Assembly (NCBI RefSeq): GCF_051192575.1
Contig: NZ_JBPJSQ010000001.1
Coordinates: 211,161 to 275,160, forward strand
Source of the DNA: Aestuariimicrobium soli
Lineage (GTDB): Bacteria > Actinomycetota > Actinomycetes > Propionibacteriales > Propionibacteriaceae
Length of the DNA stretch: 64,000 nt
Direction of reading: 5' to 3'
Made by a program: the position numbers and the translations under genes. Positions 28,509-37,078 of the stretch are shown one piece after another (the first letter of the stretch is position 1; each line of letters begins with the position of its first letter). The notes below the pieces were generated by a model that saw only the letters and a program-made list of their open reading frames with translations, made no database searches and was not told the origin of the DNA.

Positions 28509-28526
28509 ATTTACAACGCTGTAAAT
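28509..28526 (+). promoter_or_regulatory. LacI-type operator before the arabinofuranosidase gene
   Basis: ATTTACAACGCTGTAAAT is a near-perfect palindrome centred on CG, as in LacI/GalR-family sites, and is conspicuously AT-rich here. It sits just downstream of the promoter and 12 nt before the ATG, where a bound repressor would block transcription. No LacI-type gene lies in the window. Confidence 0.75.
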
Positions 28527-28538
28527 GAGAGGACGAGC

Positions 28539-30047
28539 ATGAGCTCAGGCCATCGGGTCGACCCGGCGTTCGTGGTGGGGCCCCTGAACCGACGCATCTT
28601 CGGCACCTTCGTCGAGCATCTGGGTCGATGCGTCTACACGGGCATTCACGAGCCCGACCACCCCACCGCCGACGAGTACGGCTTCCGGGGCGACGTCGAG
28701 GCGCTCGTCAAGGAACTCGGTGCCACCCTGGTGCGCTACCCGGGTGGCAACTTCGTGAGCGCCTACCACTGGGAGGACGGAGTCGGTCCGGTTGAGGAGC
28801 GTCCCCGCCGGTTGGACTTCGCCTGGCGCTCGATCGAGACCAACGAGGTGGGCACCAACGAGTTTCTGGCCTGGTGCCGGCGCGTCGACCTCGAGCCGCT
28901 GCTGGCCGTGAACCTCGGCACCCGTGGCCTGACGGAAGCCATGGAGTACCTGCAGTACGTGAACTCGCCGGCCGGCACCACGCTGGCCGACCAGCGCGTC
29001 GAGCACGGGTACGCCGACCCGTGGAACGTGCGGCTGTGGTGCCTGGGCAACGAGATGGACGGCCCGTGGCAGATCGGTCACAAGACTCCCGAGGAGTACG
29101 GCCGGCTGGCCCAGGAGGTGGCCAACGCCTACCGTCGCTACGACGAGGACCTCGAACTCGTGGCCTGCGGATCGTCCACCCACGCGATGCCCACGTTCGG
29201 CACCTGGGAGCGGGTGGTGCTCGAACACTGCTTCGAACACGTCGACCACATCAGCGCCCACGCCTACTACGAGCCGGTCGACGGCGACCGGGTGAGCTTC
29301 CTGGCGAGCAGCGCCGACATGGACCGGCACATCAGTGACGTGGTGGCCACCGCCGACGCCGTCGCGGCGGCGAAGGGGTCGTCCAAGCGCATCATGGTGA
29401 GCTTCGACGAGTGGAACGTGTGGTTCCAGGAGCGCTGGAACGGTGAGAACTCCGTCGAGATCGCGGCCCGTCCTTCATTGATCGAGGACGTCTACTCCGC
29501 CATGGATGCCGTCGTCGTCGGCTCCCTGCTGATCACCCTGATGCGCCACACCGACCGGGTCGGGATCGCCTGCCAGGCGCAGTTGGTCAACGTGATCGCC
29601 CCCATCCTCACCGAGGCGGGAGGCCGCGCCTGGAAGCAGGCCATCTTCGAGCCGTTCGCGCTCACCGCCCGCCACGCCCGCGGCACCGTGCTGCAGCTGG
29701 CAGGCACGTCGCCCACCATCGACACGCCGCGTTTCGGCGCCGTCGACCAGGTCTGGGCGACCGCCACCCATGATCCGCAGTCGGGGGACATCGCTGTCTT
29801 CTGCTGCAACCGCTCGGTCGATCAGTCGATCGAGTGGACCCTCGACCTGTCGGGCTTCGCTGGAGCCGCGCTGGTCGAGCACGTGACGGTCGAGGCCGCT
29901 GATGACCCCGACCGGTACAACACCGCGGACGACCCCGAGCGGGTGGTTCCGGTGGCGGGGGTCTCGTCCATGGCGGACGGGGTGCTCACCGCACAGTTGG
30001 CGGCCATGTCGTGGCACTGCCTCAGGCTCACCTCGAACCCGAGCTGA
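28539..30047 (+). CDS. Alpha-L-arabinofuranosidase, GH51
   Basis: A 502-residue intracellular GH51 enzyme. The acid/base glutamate is in LGNEMDGPW near residue 172 and the nucleophile in SFDEWNVW near 290. NRRIFGTFVEHLGRCVY at the start is typical. It releases arabinose from short arabino-oligosaccharides. There is no signal peptide, which fits import by the ABC system encoded next. GAGAGGA lies 5-6 nt before the ATG. A palindromic operator upstream suggests sugar-inducible control. Confidence 0.93.
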   Translation: MSSGHRVDPAFVVGPLNRRIFGTFVEHLGRCVYTGIHEPDHPTADEYGFRGDVEALVKELGATLVRYPGGNFVSAYHWEDGVGPVEERPRRLDFAWRSIETNEVGTNEFLAWCRRVDLEPLLAVNLGTRGLTEAMEYLQYVNSPAGTTLADQRVEHGYADPWNVRLWCLGNEMDGPWQIGHKTPEEYGRLAQEVANAYRRYDEDLELVACGSSTHAMPTFGTWERVVLEHCFEHVDHISAHAYYEPVDGDRVSFLASSADMDRHISDVVATADAVAAAKGSSKRIMVSFDEWNVWFQERWNGENSVEIAARPSLIEDVYSAMDAVVVGSLLITLMRHTDRVGIACQAQLVNVIAPILTEAGGRAWKQAIFEPFALTARHARGTVLQLAGTSPTIDTPRFGAVDQVWATATHDPQSGDIAVFCCNRSVDQSIEWTLDLSGFAGAALVEHVTVEAADDPDRYNTADDPERVVPVAGVSSMADGVLTAQLAAMSWHCLRLTSNPS

Positions 30048-30074
30048 CGCCCACCACTTTCGAAGGGACAACTC

Positions 30075-31427
30075 ATGTCGCACTCCCAGAACGAGGCCGT
30101 GTTCGGCCTGTCCCGACGGGGCCTGATCGGCACCGCCGTCGGTACCTCCGCAGCGGTCGGACTGTCCGCCTGTGGCGGCAGTTCCTCCCCCCAGAAGGCC
30201 GGCCCGACGGCCGCCTCCGGCTCCGGTGGCGCCGAGGGCTACGACGGCCCCGAGGTCACCCTGCAGTACTGGAACGGCCTGACCGGCGGTGACGGTCCCA
30301 TCATGAAGAAGCTCGTCGCCGAGTTCATGAAGGCCAACCCCAAGATCAAGGTCGTCACCACGGCGATCGCGTGGGCCGACTTCTTCCAGAAGCTGCCGGC
30401 GGCCGTGTCCAACGGCAAGGGCCCCGAGGTGGCGCTCATGCACGTGTCGGACATTCCGACGATGGGCGCCCGCAAGGTCATCCAGCCCATCGACGACGTC
30501 ATCAAGGGCCTCAACCTGACCAAGGACGACTTCCCCTCGAACGTGTGGGATGCCTCGTTCTACGACAACGCCCAGTACGCCATGCCGCTCGACATGCACC
30601 CGGCTGGCCTGTACTACAACACCACCGTGATGGAGAAGGTGGGCCTGGACCCGACCAAGCCGCCCACCACCAAGGACGAGTTCATGGCCGCCATGGACGC
30701 GTGCAAGTCGAAGGGCGTGCAGGGCTACTGGGTGTCGGCGCTCAGCGTCGGCGGACTGATCGCCCAGTCGGTGATCTTCCAGAACGGCGGCTACATGGAG
30801 GACGAGACCGGCACCAAGACCGGGTTCGGTGACCAGCCGGCGATCGATGCGATCACCTTCTTCAAGGGGCTCATCGACCAGGGGTACTCGCCGAAGAACG
30901 CCGCCGGCGACGCCGACTGGGTGAGCTTCTCGAACGACAAGGCCGCCTTCATGATCAACGGCCCTTGGATGGTGACCCCCTGCAAGGAGATCTCGAAGCT
31001 GAAGTGGGGCTGTGCGCCGGTGCCGGTGCTGGGCGCCGGGGAGAAGACCTGGGGCGGGTCGCACTGCTTCACCCTGCCCGTGCAGAAGAGCAACGACGCG
31101 AACAAGCAGAAGGCCGCGCGCGTCTTCCTGAACTGGATGGGCAACCACTCGGTCGGGTGGGCCGAGGCGGGCATGGTGCCGGCCCGCACGTCGGTGCGCG
31201 AGAGCGAGGACTTCAAGAAGTACACCGAGGTCACCCAGTTCGAGAAGATGATCGACTGGGTGCAGTTCGGCCCGCTGAAGCCGGGTGTCGCCGATGCCGA
31301 GGCCGAGTGGGGTCCCGCGGTGTCGAACGCGATGCTGGGCAAGCAGCCCGTCGACGTCGCCCTGAAGGCCGCAGCAGTGAAGGGTGACAAGATCCTGGCC
31401 GCCAACAAGAAGAAGTACGGCTACTGA
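30075..31427 (+). CDS. ABC sugar transporter, substrate-binding lipoprotein
   Basis: A 450-residue family 1 extracellular sugar-binding protein. The signal has a twin-arginine motif (LSRRGLIG) and a lipobox ending LSAC (cysteine at about 34), so it may be a Tat-exported lipoprotein anchored outside the membrane. The body has VTLQYWNGLTGGDGP near residue 57 and YAMPLDMHPAGLYYN near 172. Context with GH51 suggests arabino-oligosaccharides as ligand. The stop overlaps the permease start (TGATG). Confidence 0.9.
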   Translation: MSHSQNEAVFGLSRRGLIGTAVGTSAAVGLSACGGSSSPQKAGPTAASGSGGAEGYDGPEVTLQYWNGLTGGDGPIMKKLVAEFMKANPKIKVVTTAIAWADFFQKLPAAVSNGKGPEVALMHVSDIPTMGARKVIQPIDDVIKGLNLTKDDFPSNVWDASFYDNAQYAMPLDMHPAGLYYNTTVMEKVGLDPTKPPTTKDEFMAAMDACKSKGVQGYWVSALSVGGLIAQSVIFQNGGYMEDETGTKTGFGDQPAIDAITFFKGLIDQGYSPKNAAGDADWVSFSNDKAAFMINGPWMVTPCKEISKLKWGCAPVPVLGAGEKTWGGSHCFTLPVQKSNDANKQKAARVFLNWMGNHSVGWAEAGMVPARTSVRESEDFKKYTEVTQFEKMIDWVQFGPLKPGVADAEAEWGPAVSNAMLGKQPVDVALKAAAVKGDKILAANKKKYGY

Positions 31428-32338
31428 TGGCTGCCGCAGAAGCGAGACTCTCGACGAAGCTGCGGCATCACCACCCGGTCACCCCGTACCTGTTCATCGC
31501 ACCGTACGTGGTGCTGCTCGTCGGCTTCGTGCTGTGGCCAGCCGTCTTCGGGTTCTGGATCAGCCTGCACGACTGGGACTTCCTGCTGGAGTCGAAGCCG
31601 TTCGTCGGGTTGCAGAACTACCGGAACCTGTTCGACCCGGCCTCGACCACCTACAGCCCGTTCTGGACTGGCATGAAGAACACCCTGATCTTCACCGTGA
31701 TCAGCGTTCCCTTCCTGGTGGTGATCCCGTTGGGTCTGGCCGTGATGCTCAATCGCAAGTTCCCGGGACGAACGGTGTTCCGCGCGTTGATCTTCGCACC
31801 GTTCGTGCTGGGCATCTCGGTGATCGGGCTGCTGTTCACCTACCTGTTCGACGCCCGGTACGGCCTGGTCAACGAGGTGTTGAGTTGGGTGGGGGTGCCC
31901 GAGATCGGGTGGCTGACGACCCAGCCGGCGGCCTGGATCGGTCTGGTGCTGGTCACCATCTGGTGGACGATCGGCTTCAACGCGATCATCTTCCTGGCCG
32001 GCATGCAGGGCATCAACAACGAGCAGTACGAGGCCGCCGAGCTCGACGGTGCCGGCGGGTGGCAGAAGTTCCGACACGTCACCCTGCCCGGTCTGCGCAA
32101 CGTGTTCATCTTCATCCTGACCACGACGATCCTGGCCAGCGCCAACATGTTCGGCCAGTCGTACCTGATCACCGGAGGTGGGCCGGGTGACTCCACCCGC
32201 ACCGCGATCATGGTCATGACCGAGGAAGGCCTGCGGCAGTTCCGCATGGGGTCGGCGTCGGCCATGAGCTACCTGCTGGCCCTGTTCCTCGCCGTGGTCT
32301 CGGTGGCGAACTTCATGGTGATGAGGGAGAGAAAATGA
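31427..32338 (+). CDS. ABC sugar transporter permease (MalF type)
   Basis: A 303-residue permease with six helices. It begins with a short basic N-terminus and PYLFIAPYVVLLVGFVLWP. The EAA loop that contacts the ATPase is EAAELDGAGGWQKFRHVTLP near residue 203. It starts in the stop codon of the binding-protein gene and overlaps the second permease by 4 bp (ATGA). No ATPase gene is in this operon; a shared MsmK-type ATPase elsewhere is likely. Confidence 0.92.
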   Translation: MAAAEARLSTKLRHHHPVTPYLFIAPYVVLLVGFVLWPAVFGFWISLHDWDFLLESKPFVGLQNYRNLFDPASTTYSPFWTGMKNTLIFTVISVPFLVVIPLGLAVMLNRKFPGRTVFRALIFAPFVLGISVIGLLFTYLFDARYGLVNEVLSWVGVPEIGWLTTQPAAWIGLVLVTIWWTIGFNAIIFLAGMQGINNEQYEAAELDGAGGWQKFRHVTLPGLRNVFIFILTTTILASANMFGQSYLITGGGPGDSTRTAIMVMTEEGLRQFRMGSASAMSYLLALFLAVVSVANFMVMRERK

Positions 32339-33261
32339 CGGCGACGACAGCGCCCCGAACCGACCCGGCCCCACCCGAGGAGCCGAGCCGGGAGCGGCGC
32401 ATCACCCACAAGCGGGCCTACAACCGCGATCACAACTCACCGCTCTTCTACCTGGTGCTGGTGCTGATCGCCCTGCTGTTCATCGTGCCCGTGTTGTGGA
32501 TGGTGCTGACCTCCTTCCGCGTCTCGGAGGAGACCCGGGCCATTCCCATCCAGCTGATCCCGCGGCACTTCTCGCTGCGGGGGTACCGGATGGTGCTCGA
32601 CCCGGCCAGCGATGGCGCCGGGGCCAATCCGGTGCCGCGCTGGTTCTTCAACTCGGTGGTGGTGGCCACCCTTGGCACCATCTGGAACCTGTTCGTGGCG
32701 GCCCTGGCGGCCTACCCCCTGGCGCGCATGAGGTTCCGCGGCCGCAACCTGCTGTTCGGCATGTTGATCGGCACCATGTTCATTCCGGGCTTCATCTTCC
32801 TGATGCCCAATTACCTGACCATGGACAAGCTGCAGTGGCTCGACAGTTACTGGGCCCTGGTGGTGCCCGGTGCCGCGGGAGCGTTCGGCGTGTTCTTCCT
32901 GCGCCAGTTCTTCCTGTCGATCCCGCGGGAGCTCGAGGAGAGCGCCCTGATCGACGGCGCGAACCAGTGGACGATCTTCACCCGCGTCATCCTGCCGCTC
33001 AGCAAGCCGGCGCTGGTGACCCTGGCGACGCTGAGTTTCCTGGGGCACTGGAACGACTTCATCTGGCCGCTGTTCGTGCTGTTCAGCCCCGAGAAGTTGA
33101 CCCTCGCCCCGGGCCTGGCGACGCTGAAGGGCGCCTATGTCACCGACTACCCGGTGGTGATGGCCGGAGCGACGGTGGCGGCGGTGCCGGTGCTGATCGT
33201 CTACGTGTTCCTGCAGCGCTACGTCATCGAGGGGGTGGCCTCGAGCGGGCTCAAGGGTTGA
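32335..33261 (+). CDS. ABC sugar transporter permease (MalG type)
   Basis: A 308-residue permease with six helices and a hydrophilic N-terminal stretch of ~35 residues. PLFYLVLVLIALLFIVPVLW begins the first helix, and the EAA loop is ELEESALIDGANQWTIFTRV near residue 198. It completes the operon for uptake of the sugar handled by the GH51 enzyme. Its last 11 bp overlap the convergent PAC2 gene. Confidence 0.92.
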   Translation: MTATTAPRTDPAPPEEPSRERRITHKRAYNRDHNSPLFYLVLVLIALLFIVPVLWMVLTSFRVSEETRAIPIQLIPRHFSLRGYRMVLDPASDGAGANPVPRWFFNSVVVATLGTIWNLFVAALAAYPLARMRFRGRNLLFGMLIGTMFIPGFIFLMPNYLTMDKLQWLDSYWALVVPGAAGAFGVFFLRQFFLSIPRELEESALIDGANQWTIFTRVILPLSKPALVTLATLSFLGHWNDFIWPLFVLFSPEKLTLAPGLATLKGAYVTDYPVVMAGATVAAVPVLIVYVFLQRYVIEGVASSGLKG

Positions 33262-34180
33262 CCTCCGGGTTGTCGTCCGGGCTGTTGTGGGCACGCAGGA
33301 ATGCCTCGGCCTCGCGGGCGAGGGCATCACCGTCGGGCAGGTCCTCCGGCGCGGCCGCCAGGCCGCGTCGGGGGCGATGCTCGTGCACCTGGTCGTACTG
33401 CTCCTCGAGGGACTCGACCAACTGCTGCGCCTCTTCGGAGCCACGCACCTCTTCGGCCACCTGCGAGCGGGTCTGCTCGGCGGTCAGCGCGAGCGCCGTG
33501 GTCGGAATGATGTGGCCCGTCGTCTCGGACAGTGCCCGAATCAGCGCGATGGTGGCGTCGGGGTAGTCGGCCTGGGCCAGGTAGTGCGGCACGTGGGCGG
33601 TGAGCCCGATCACCTTGTACCCCTGCTCCGACAGGCGCAGTTCCAGCATGCTCGGGAACGAGGCGCTCATCTGCACCCGCGGGAACAGCGGAGTGTTCCC
33701 GGGAATCAACGAGGGGTCGGACGCGTGCCGGGTCACCGACACCGGCCGGGTGTGCGGGGCCGCCATCGGGATCGCCGACAGCAGCACCACCTGTTGCACG
33801 TCGAACTGGTCGACCAACTGGGCCACCGAGCGCGCCAACCGCTCCCACTGCAGGTCGGGCTCCGGCCCCGACAACAGCAGCCAGGGCGCACCCGACTCGT
33901 CGAGCAGGTGGTGCAGCACCATGCGCCCCGGCTGGTAGTCGGTGAAGTGGTCATGATCGAAGGTGATCGGCGGGCGCTGGCCGCGGTAGTCGATCAGCTG
34001 GTCGAGGTCGAACTCCGCCACCCGCTCGTGGGGCAGGCTGGCGAGCACGTGTTGGTCGAACTGCGCCTGGGCGCGCCCCGCATCCATGAAACTGGTCAGC
34101 GTCACGACGAGGGTGCGGGCGCGCATGGTGCGCGGGTCGACCCGGGGTTCGAGCTGGTACAGGGTCGCGGGGTCCAACAT
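33251..34180 (-). CDS. PAC2 family protein
   Basis: A 309-residue member of the proteasome-assembly-chaperone-2-like family found across actinobacteria. Typical parts are FMDAGRAQ (about residue 31), GPEPDLQWERLA (about 105), GLTAHVPHYLAQADYP (about 195), and an acidic C-terminal helix. Its function in bacteria is unclear; there are no proteasome genes in this window. GAGGAGGA precedes the ATG at 34180 by about 7 nt. Nothing recognisable fills the ~130 nt to folD except the folD promoter. Confidence 0.88.
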   Translation of the reverse strand: MLDPATLYQLEPRVDPRTMRARTLVVTLTSFMDAGRAQAQFDQHVLASLPHERVAEFDLDQLIDYRGQRPPITFDHDHFTDYQPGRMVLHHLLDESGAPWLLLSGPEPDLQWERLARSVAQLVDQFDVQQVVLLSAIPMAAPHTRPVSVTRHASDPSLIPGNTPLFPRVQMSASFPSMLELRLSEQGYKVIGLTAHVPHYLAQADYPDATIALIRALSETTGHIIPTTALALTAEQTRSQVAEEVRGSEEAQQLVESLEEQYDQVHEHRPRRGLAAAPEDLPDGDALAREAEAFLRAHNSPDDNPEVNP

Positions 34181-34302
34181 CGGCAGTCCTCCTCGTCGTG
34201 GCGGTGTGCTCCTTGCACGAGTCAACACGGTCGTCAGCGGTGATGTTCCGTGAAACGTCGAGTCTATGCGGTCAGCGAAGACTCCCGATCTGTGAACACT
34301 GG

Positions 34303-34308
34303 TTGAAT
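34303..34308 (+). promoter_or_regulatory. Leaderless -10-like TTGAAT for folD
   Basis: TTGAAT lies 7 nt before a GTG at 34316. The ATG at 34307 overlaps the hexamer, so the GTG is the more likely start. Confidence 0.4.
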
Positions 34309-34315
34309 GGGGGCC

Positions 34316-35176
34316 GTGATTGCCAGACTCCTTCCGGGCGGGCCCGTGGCCGAGGCCGTGTTCGCCGACCTGCAACCCCGCGTCAAGACCCTGGCCGAGC
34401 GGGGCGTCGTCCCCGGTCTCGCCACCCTGTTGGTGGGTGATGACTCGGCCAGCGCCGGCTACATCCGCATGAAGATCGAGAAGGCCGAGTCGCTGGGCTT
34501 CACGGCACCGCACGTGCACCTTCCCCAGGATGCGACCCAGGCCGATGTCGAAGCAGTGATCGACGAGTTCAACCGGGCCGACGACGTGCACGGCATTCTC
34601 GTGCAGAACCCGCCCCCGCCCCAGATCGACTTCGACCGGGCGATGACCCTGATGGACCCCGACAAGGACGTCGACGGACTGCATCCGTTGAACATGGGAC
34701 GGCTGGCGCTCGGCCTGCCCGGTCCCGTGCCGTGCACGCCGGCCGGGATCGAGGCACTGCTGGCCTTCCACGAGGTGCCGATCGCCGGCCGCCATGTGGT
34801 CGTGCTCGGTCGGGGGACGACGCTCGGTCGTCCGCTCGCGATGCTGCTGACGCAGAAGAGGCCGACCGCCAACGCCGCCGTCACCGTCGTCCACACCGGG
34901 GTGCCCGACTGGTCGGAGCACACCAAGCGCGCCGACGTGGTGATCGCCGCTGCCGGGGTGCCCGGCATCCTGCGCCCGGAGCACCTCACCGAGGGCGTCG
35001 TGGTGGTCGGCGGTGGTGTGCGCTACGAGGGTCGCAAGCTGCTTCCCGACGTGGACGAATCGTGCGCCGAGGTGGCCTCGGCCATCACGCCGCGCATCGG
35101 CGGGGTGGGCCCGACCACCATCGCCATGCTGTTCCGCAACGTGGTCGAGGCGGCCGAACGCACCGTCAGCGGCTGA
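34316..35176 (+). CDS. folD: Bifunctional methylenetetrahydrofolate dehydrogenase / cyclohydrolase
   Basis: A 286-residue folate enzyme that interconverts methylene-, methenyl- and formyl-tetrahydrofolate in the cytosol. Landmarks are GDDSASAGYIRMKIEKAE near residue 39 (catalytic lysine), QNPPPPQID near 97, DKDVDGLHP near 118 and the NADP loop VVLGRGTTLGRP near 160 (usual is GRSxxVGxP). GGVGPTTIAMLFRN near the C-terminus is diagnostic. It supplies and uses one-carbon units also produced by the glycine cleavage genes. The substitution GRGTTLGRP is a mild departure from the family norm. Confidence 0.93.
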   Translation: MIARLLPGGPVAEAVFADLQPRVKTLAERGVVPGLATLLVGDDSASAGYIRMKIEKAESLGFTAPHVHLPQDATQADVEAVIDEFNRADDVHGILVQNPPPPQIDFDRAMTLMDPDKDVDGLHPLNMGRLALGLPGPVPCTPAGIEALLAFHEVPIAGRHVVVLGRGTTLGRPLAMLLTQKRPTANAAVTVVHTGVPDWSEHTKRADVVIAAAGVPGILRPEHLTEGVVVVGGGVRYEGRKLLPDVDESCAEVASAITPRIGGVGPTTIAMLFRNVVEAAERTVSG

Positions 35177-36044
35177 CCGGCGGCGCCGCGGCCCGATCGT
35201 CCGTCGACTGGCGCAGCCACGGAGTGTCGCGCACCGCGGTGGGCAGCGTTCCCGAACCGAACAGGCGCCCCCGCAACTCCTCGTCGCGGGCCAACCGCGC
35301 CCGATCCCGCCGACCACGTTCGGCGATGATGGCCATGATCAGGTCGTCGGGGGTCGAGATCGGCGGTTGGGGCGACACCCGCGTGCGCAACTCGTCGGCC
35401 AGTTGCACCGCCAGACGCTGGCGGGCAACGGGGGAGAGCTGACCCCGACGCAACAGGTACTGCCGGGCGCCCAGGGTGACCCGCGGGTCGAGCGGGGCGA
35501 TGTCGGCGTGGGTGGCCCAGGCGGCCAGACTCGGGGGCATCGGCATCGGCGCGGGCCAGCGCAGGGGCACCCGCTCCGAGACGACGATGGTGCCCGAGGC
35601 CAGATCGCCCAGCCGCTTGCCGCGCTTGTTGAACACTGACGTCAGCACGGCGGGCACACCGGCGAGCATCCACAGTTCGACGTAGCCGATCAGCGCGCGA
35701 CCGATGGCCTGCCGGGCACGGATGGTGCCGTGGTCGTCCCTCACCACCCGCAGCCCGATGGCAACCTTGCCCAGCGATCGTCCGCGGGTGAGCGTCTCGA
35801 CGACGGCCGGGCAGGCCACGAAGACGCCCACGAAGATGGCGGTCACGACGGCCTGCACCAGGTTGGACGAGAGGTCGCCGGCGGTCGTGACCAACCACAG
35901 CACGAGGCAGACCAGCAGCACCACCTGGACGAGCATGTCGATGATGATCGCCACGATGCGTGCCCCCAGGCTCGCCGGTCGGATCTCCAGCTCGACGGCG
36001 TCACCGGTGACCGGCCCGGTGGGGGTGAAGGGGATGTCGGTCAT
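35166..36044 (-). CDS. RDD family membrane protein
   Basis: A 292-residue protein with the RDD domain in its N-terminal half: ASLGARIVAIIIDMLVQV (the RDD-like R-D pair), several helices, then GRSLGKVAIGLRVV and NKRGKRLGDLASGTIVV. The C-terminal ~110 residues are hydrophilic and charged. RDD proteins are membrane proteins of mostly unknown role. It neighbours the SpoIIM/DUF58/MoxR cluster as Rv3695 does in mycobacteria. Its promoter region is shared with the divergent SpoIIM gene. Confidence 0.87.
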   Translation of the reverse strand: MTDIPFTPTGPVTGDAVELEIRPASLGARIVAIIIDMLVQVVLLVCLVLWLVTTAGDLSSNLVQAVVTAIFVGVFVACPAVVETLTRGRSLGKVAIGLRVVRDDHGTIRARQAIGRALIGYVELWMLAGVPAVLTSVFNKRGKRLGDLASGTIVVSERVPLRWPAPMPMPPSLAAWATHADIAPLDPRVTLGARQYLLRRGQLSPVARQRLAVQLADELRTRVSPQPPISTPDDLIMAIIAERGRRDRARLARDEELRGRLFGSGTLPTAVRDTPWLRQSTDDRAAAPPVSR

Positions 36045-36050
36045 GGGGCG

Positions 36051-36071
36051 ACCCTACTGGCTCAGTAGTCT
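36051..36071. promoter_or_regulatory. Divergent leaderless promoters of the RDD and SpoIIM genes
   Basis: On the minus strand TAGGGT (36051-36056) lies 6 nt from the RDD ATG at 36044. On the plus strand TAGTCT (36066-36071) lies 7 nt from the SpoIIM GTG at 36079. The two -10 boxes are only 9 bp apart, so two polymerases could not bind together. Confidence 0.6.
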
Positions 36072-36078
36072 TCTGGAC

Positions 36079-37074
36079 GTGGACCTCGACGCCTACATCG
36101 ACGCGCACTCGTGGCAGTGGCGCGAACTCGAAACCCTGGTGAAGAGGTCACACCTGTCCGCGGACGACACCGACCGGCTCATCGAGTTGTACGAACGGGT
36201 CGGCACCCACCTCTCGGTGATCCGATCGACCAGCCCCGACCCGGTGCTGGTCACCGCCCTGTCGAACCTGCTGGCCCGGGCCCGGCGACGTGCCGGTGCC
36301 GGGCGGGTCTTCTCGTGGGGTGACCTGCTGCGCTTCTTCACGCGCACCTTCCCGGGGGCGCTGTACACCATGAGGTGGTGGTGGGTGATCACCGGGGTGG
36401 TGTGGATCGCACTGGCCTTCGTGCTCGGGGCGCACCTGGTGGCGCACCCGGAGTTGATGGCCAAACTGGGTACCCCCGGCGACCTCGAGCAGCTGGCCCA
36501 GCACGACTTCGAGGACTACTACTCATCGGGGCCGGCGCAGGAGTTCGCGGTGCGACTGGTGCTCAACAACGCCTGGGTGGCGGCGCAGTGCATTGCCCTG
36601 GGCGTGCTGGGCTTCCCCACCCTGGCCGTGCTGTTGAACAACTGCTACAACGTCGCGTTCACCGGCGCCATCATGGTCAACCATGACCGGGGCACGCTCT
36701 TCTTCGGGTTGATCCTTCCGCACGGGCTGCTGGAGCTGACCGGCATCTTCGTGGCGGGCGGAGTGGGGTTGCGCCTGTTCTGGTCATGGATCCACCCCGG
36801 TGCGCGCACGCGGGTGGCGGCGATGGCGGCCGCGGGGAGACAGAGCATCGCCGTGGTGCTGGGCCTGATCGTGCTGTTCGGGGTCAGCGCGTTGCTCGAG
36901 GCCTTCATCACCCCCAGCCCCCTGCCGCCGTCGGCGCGGCTGGCGGTCGGAGTGGTCGTCTGGTTGGCCTTCCTCTACTACGCCCTCGTCGTCGGCCGGG
37001 CGGCGGCCGAGTCCGGAGCCACCGGCGACCTCGAGGTCGAGGATCGCGGTGACGAGGTGGTGGCGGCCGACTGA
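36079..37074 (+). CDS. Stage II sporulation protein M-like membrane protein
   Basis: A 331-residue SpoIIM-family protein with an N-terminal soluble helix bundle (DLDAYIDAHSWQWRELE) and five to six helices beyond residue 95. NCYNVAFTGAIMVNHDRG and LPHGLLELTGIFVAGGVGL are family hallmarks. In non-sporulating actinobacteria it sits with RDD, DUF58 and MoxR genes (Rv3694c position); its role is unknown, perhaps with MoxR as an envelope chaperone system. GTG start set by the -10 hexamer. Confidence 0.87.
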   Translation: MDLDAYIDAHSWQWRELETLVKRSHLSADDTDRLIELYERVGTHLSVIRSTSPDPVLVTALSNLLARARRRAGAGRVFSWGDLLRFFTRTFPGALYTMRWWWVITGVVWIALAFVLGAHLVAHPELMAKLGTPGDLEQLAQHDFEDYYSSGPAQEFAVRLVLNNAWVAAQCIALGVLGFPTLAVLLNNCYNVAFTGAIMVNHDRGTLFFGLILPHGLLELTGIFVAGGVGLRLFWSWIHPGARTRVAAMAAAGRQSIAVVLGLIVLFGVSALLEAFITPSPLPPSARLAVGVVVWLAFLYYALVVGRAAAESGATGDLEVEDRGDEVVAAD

Positions 37075-37078
37075 CCCC

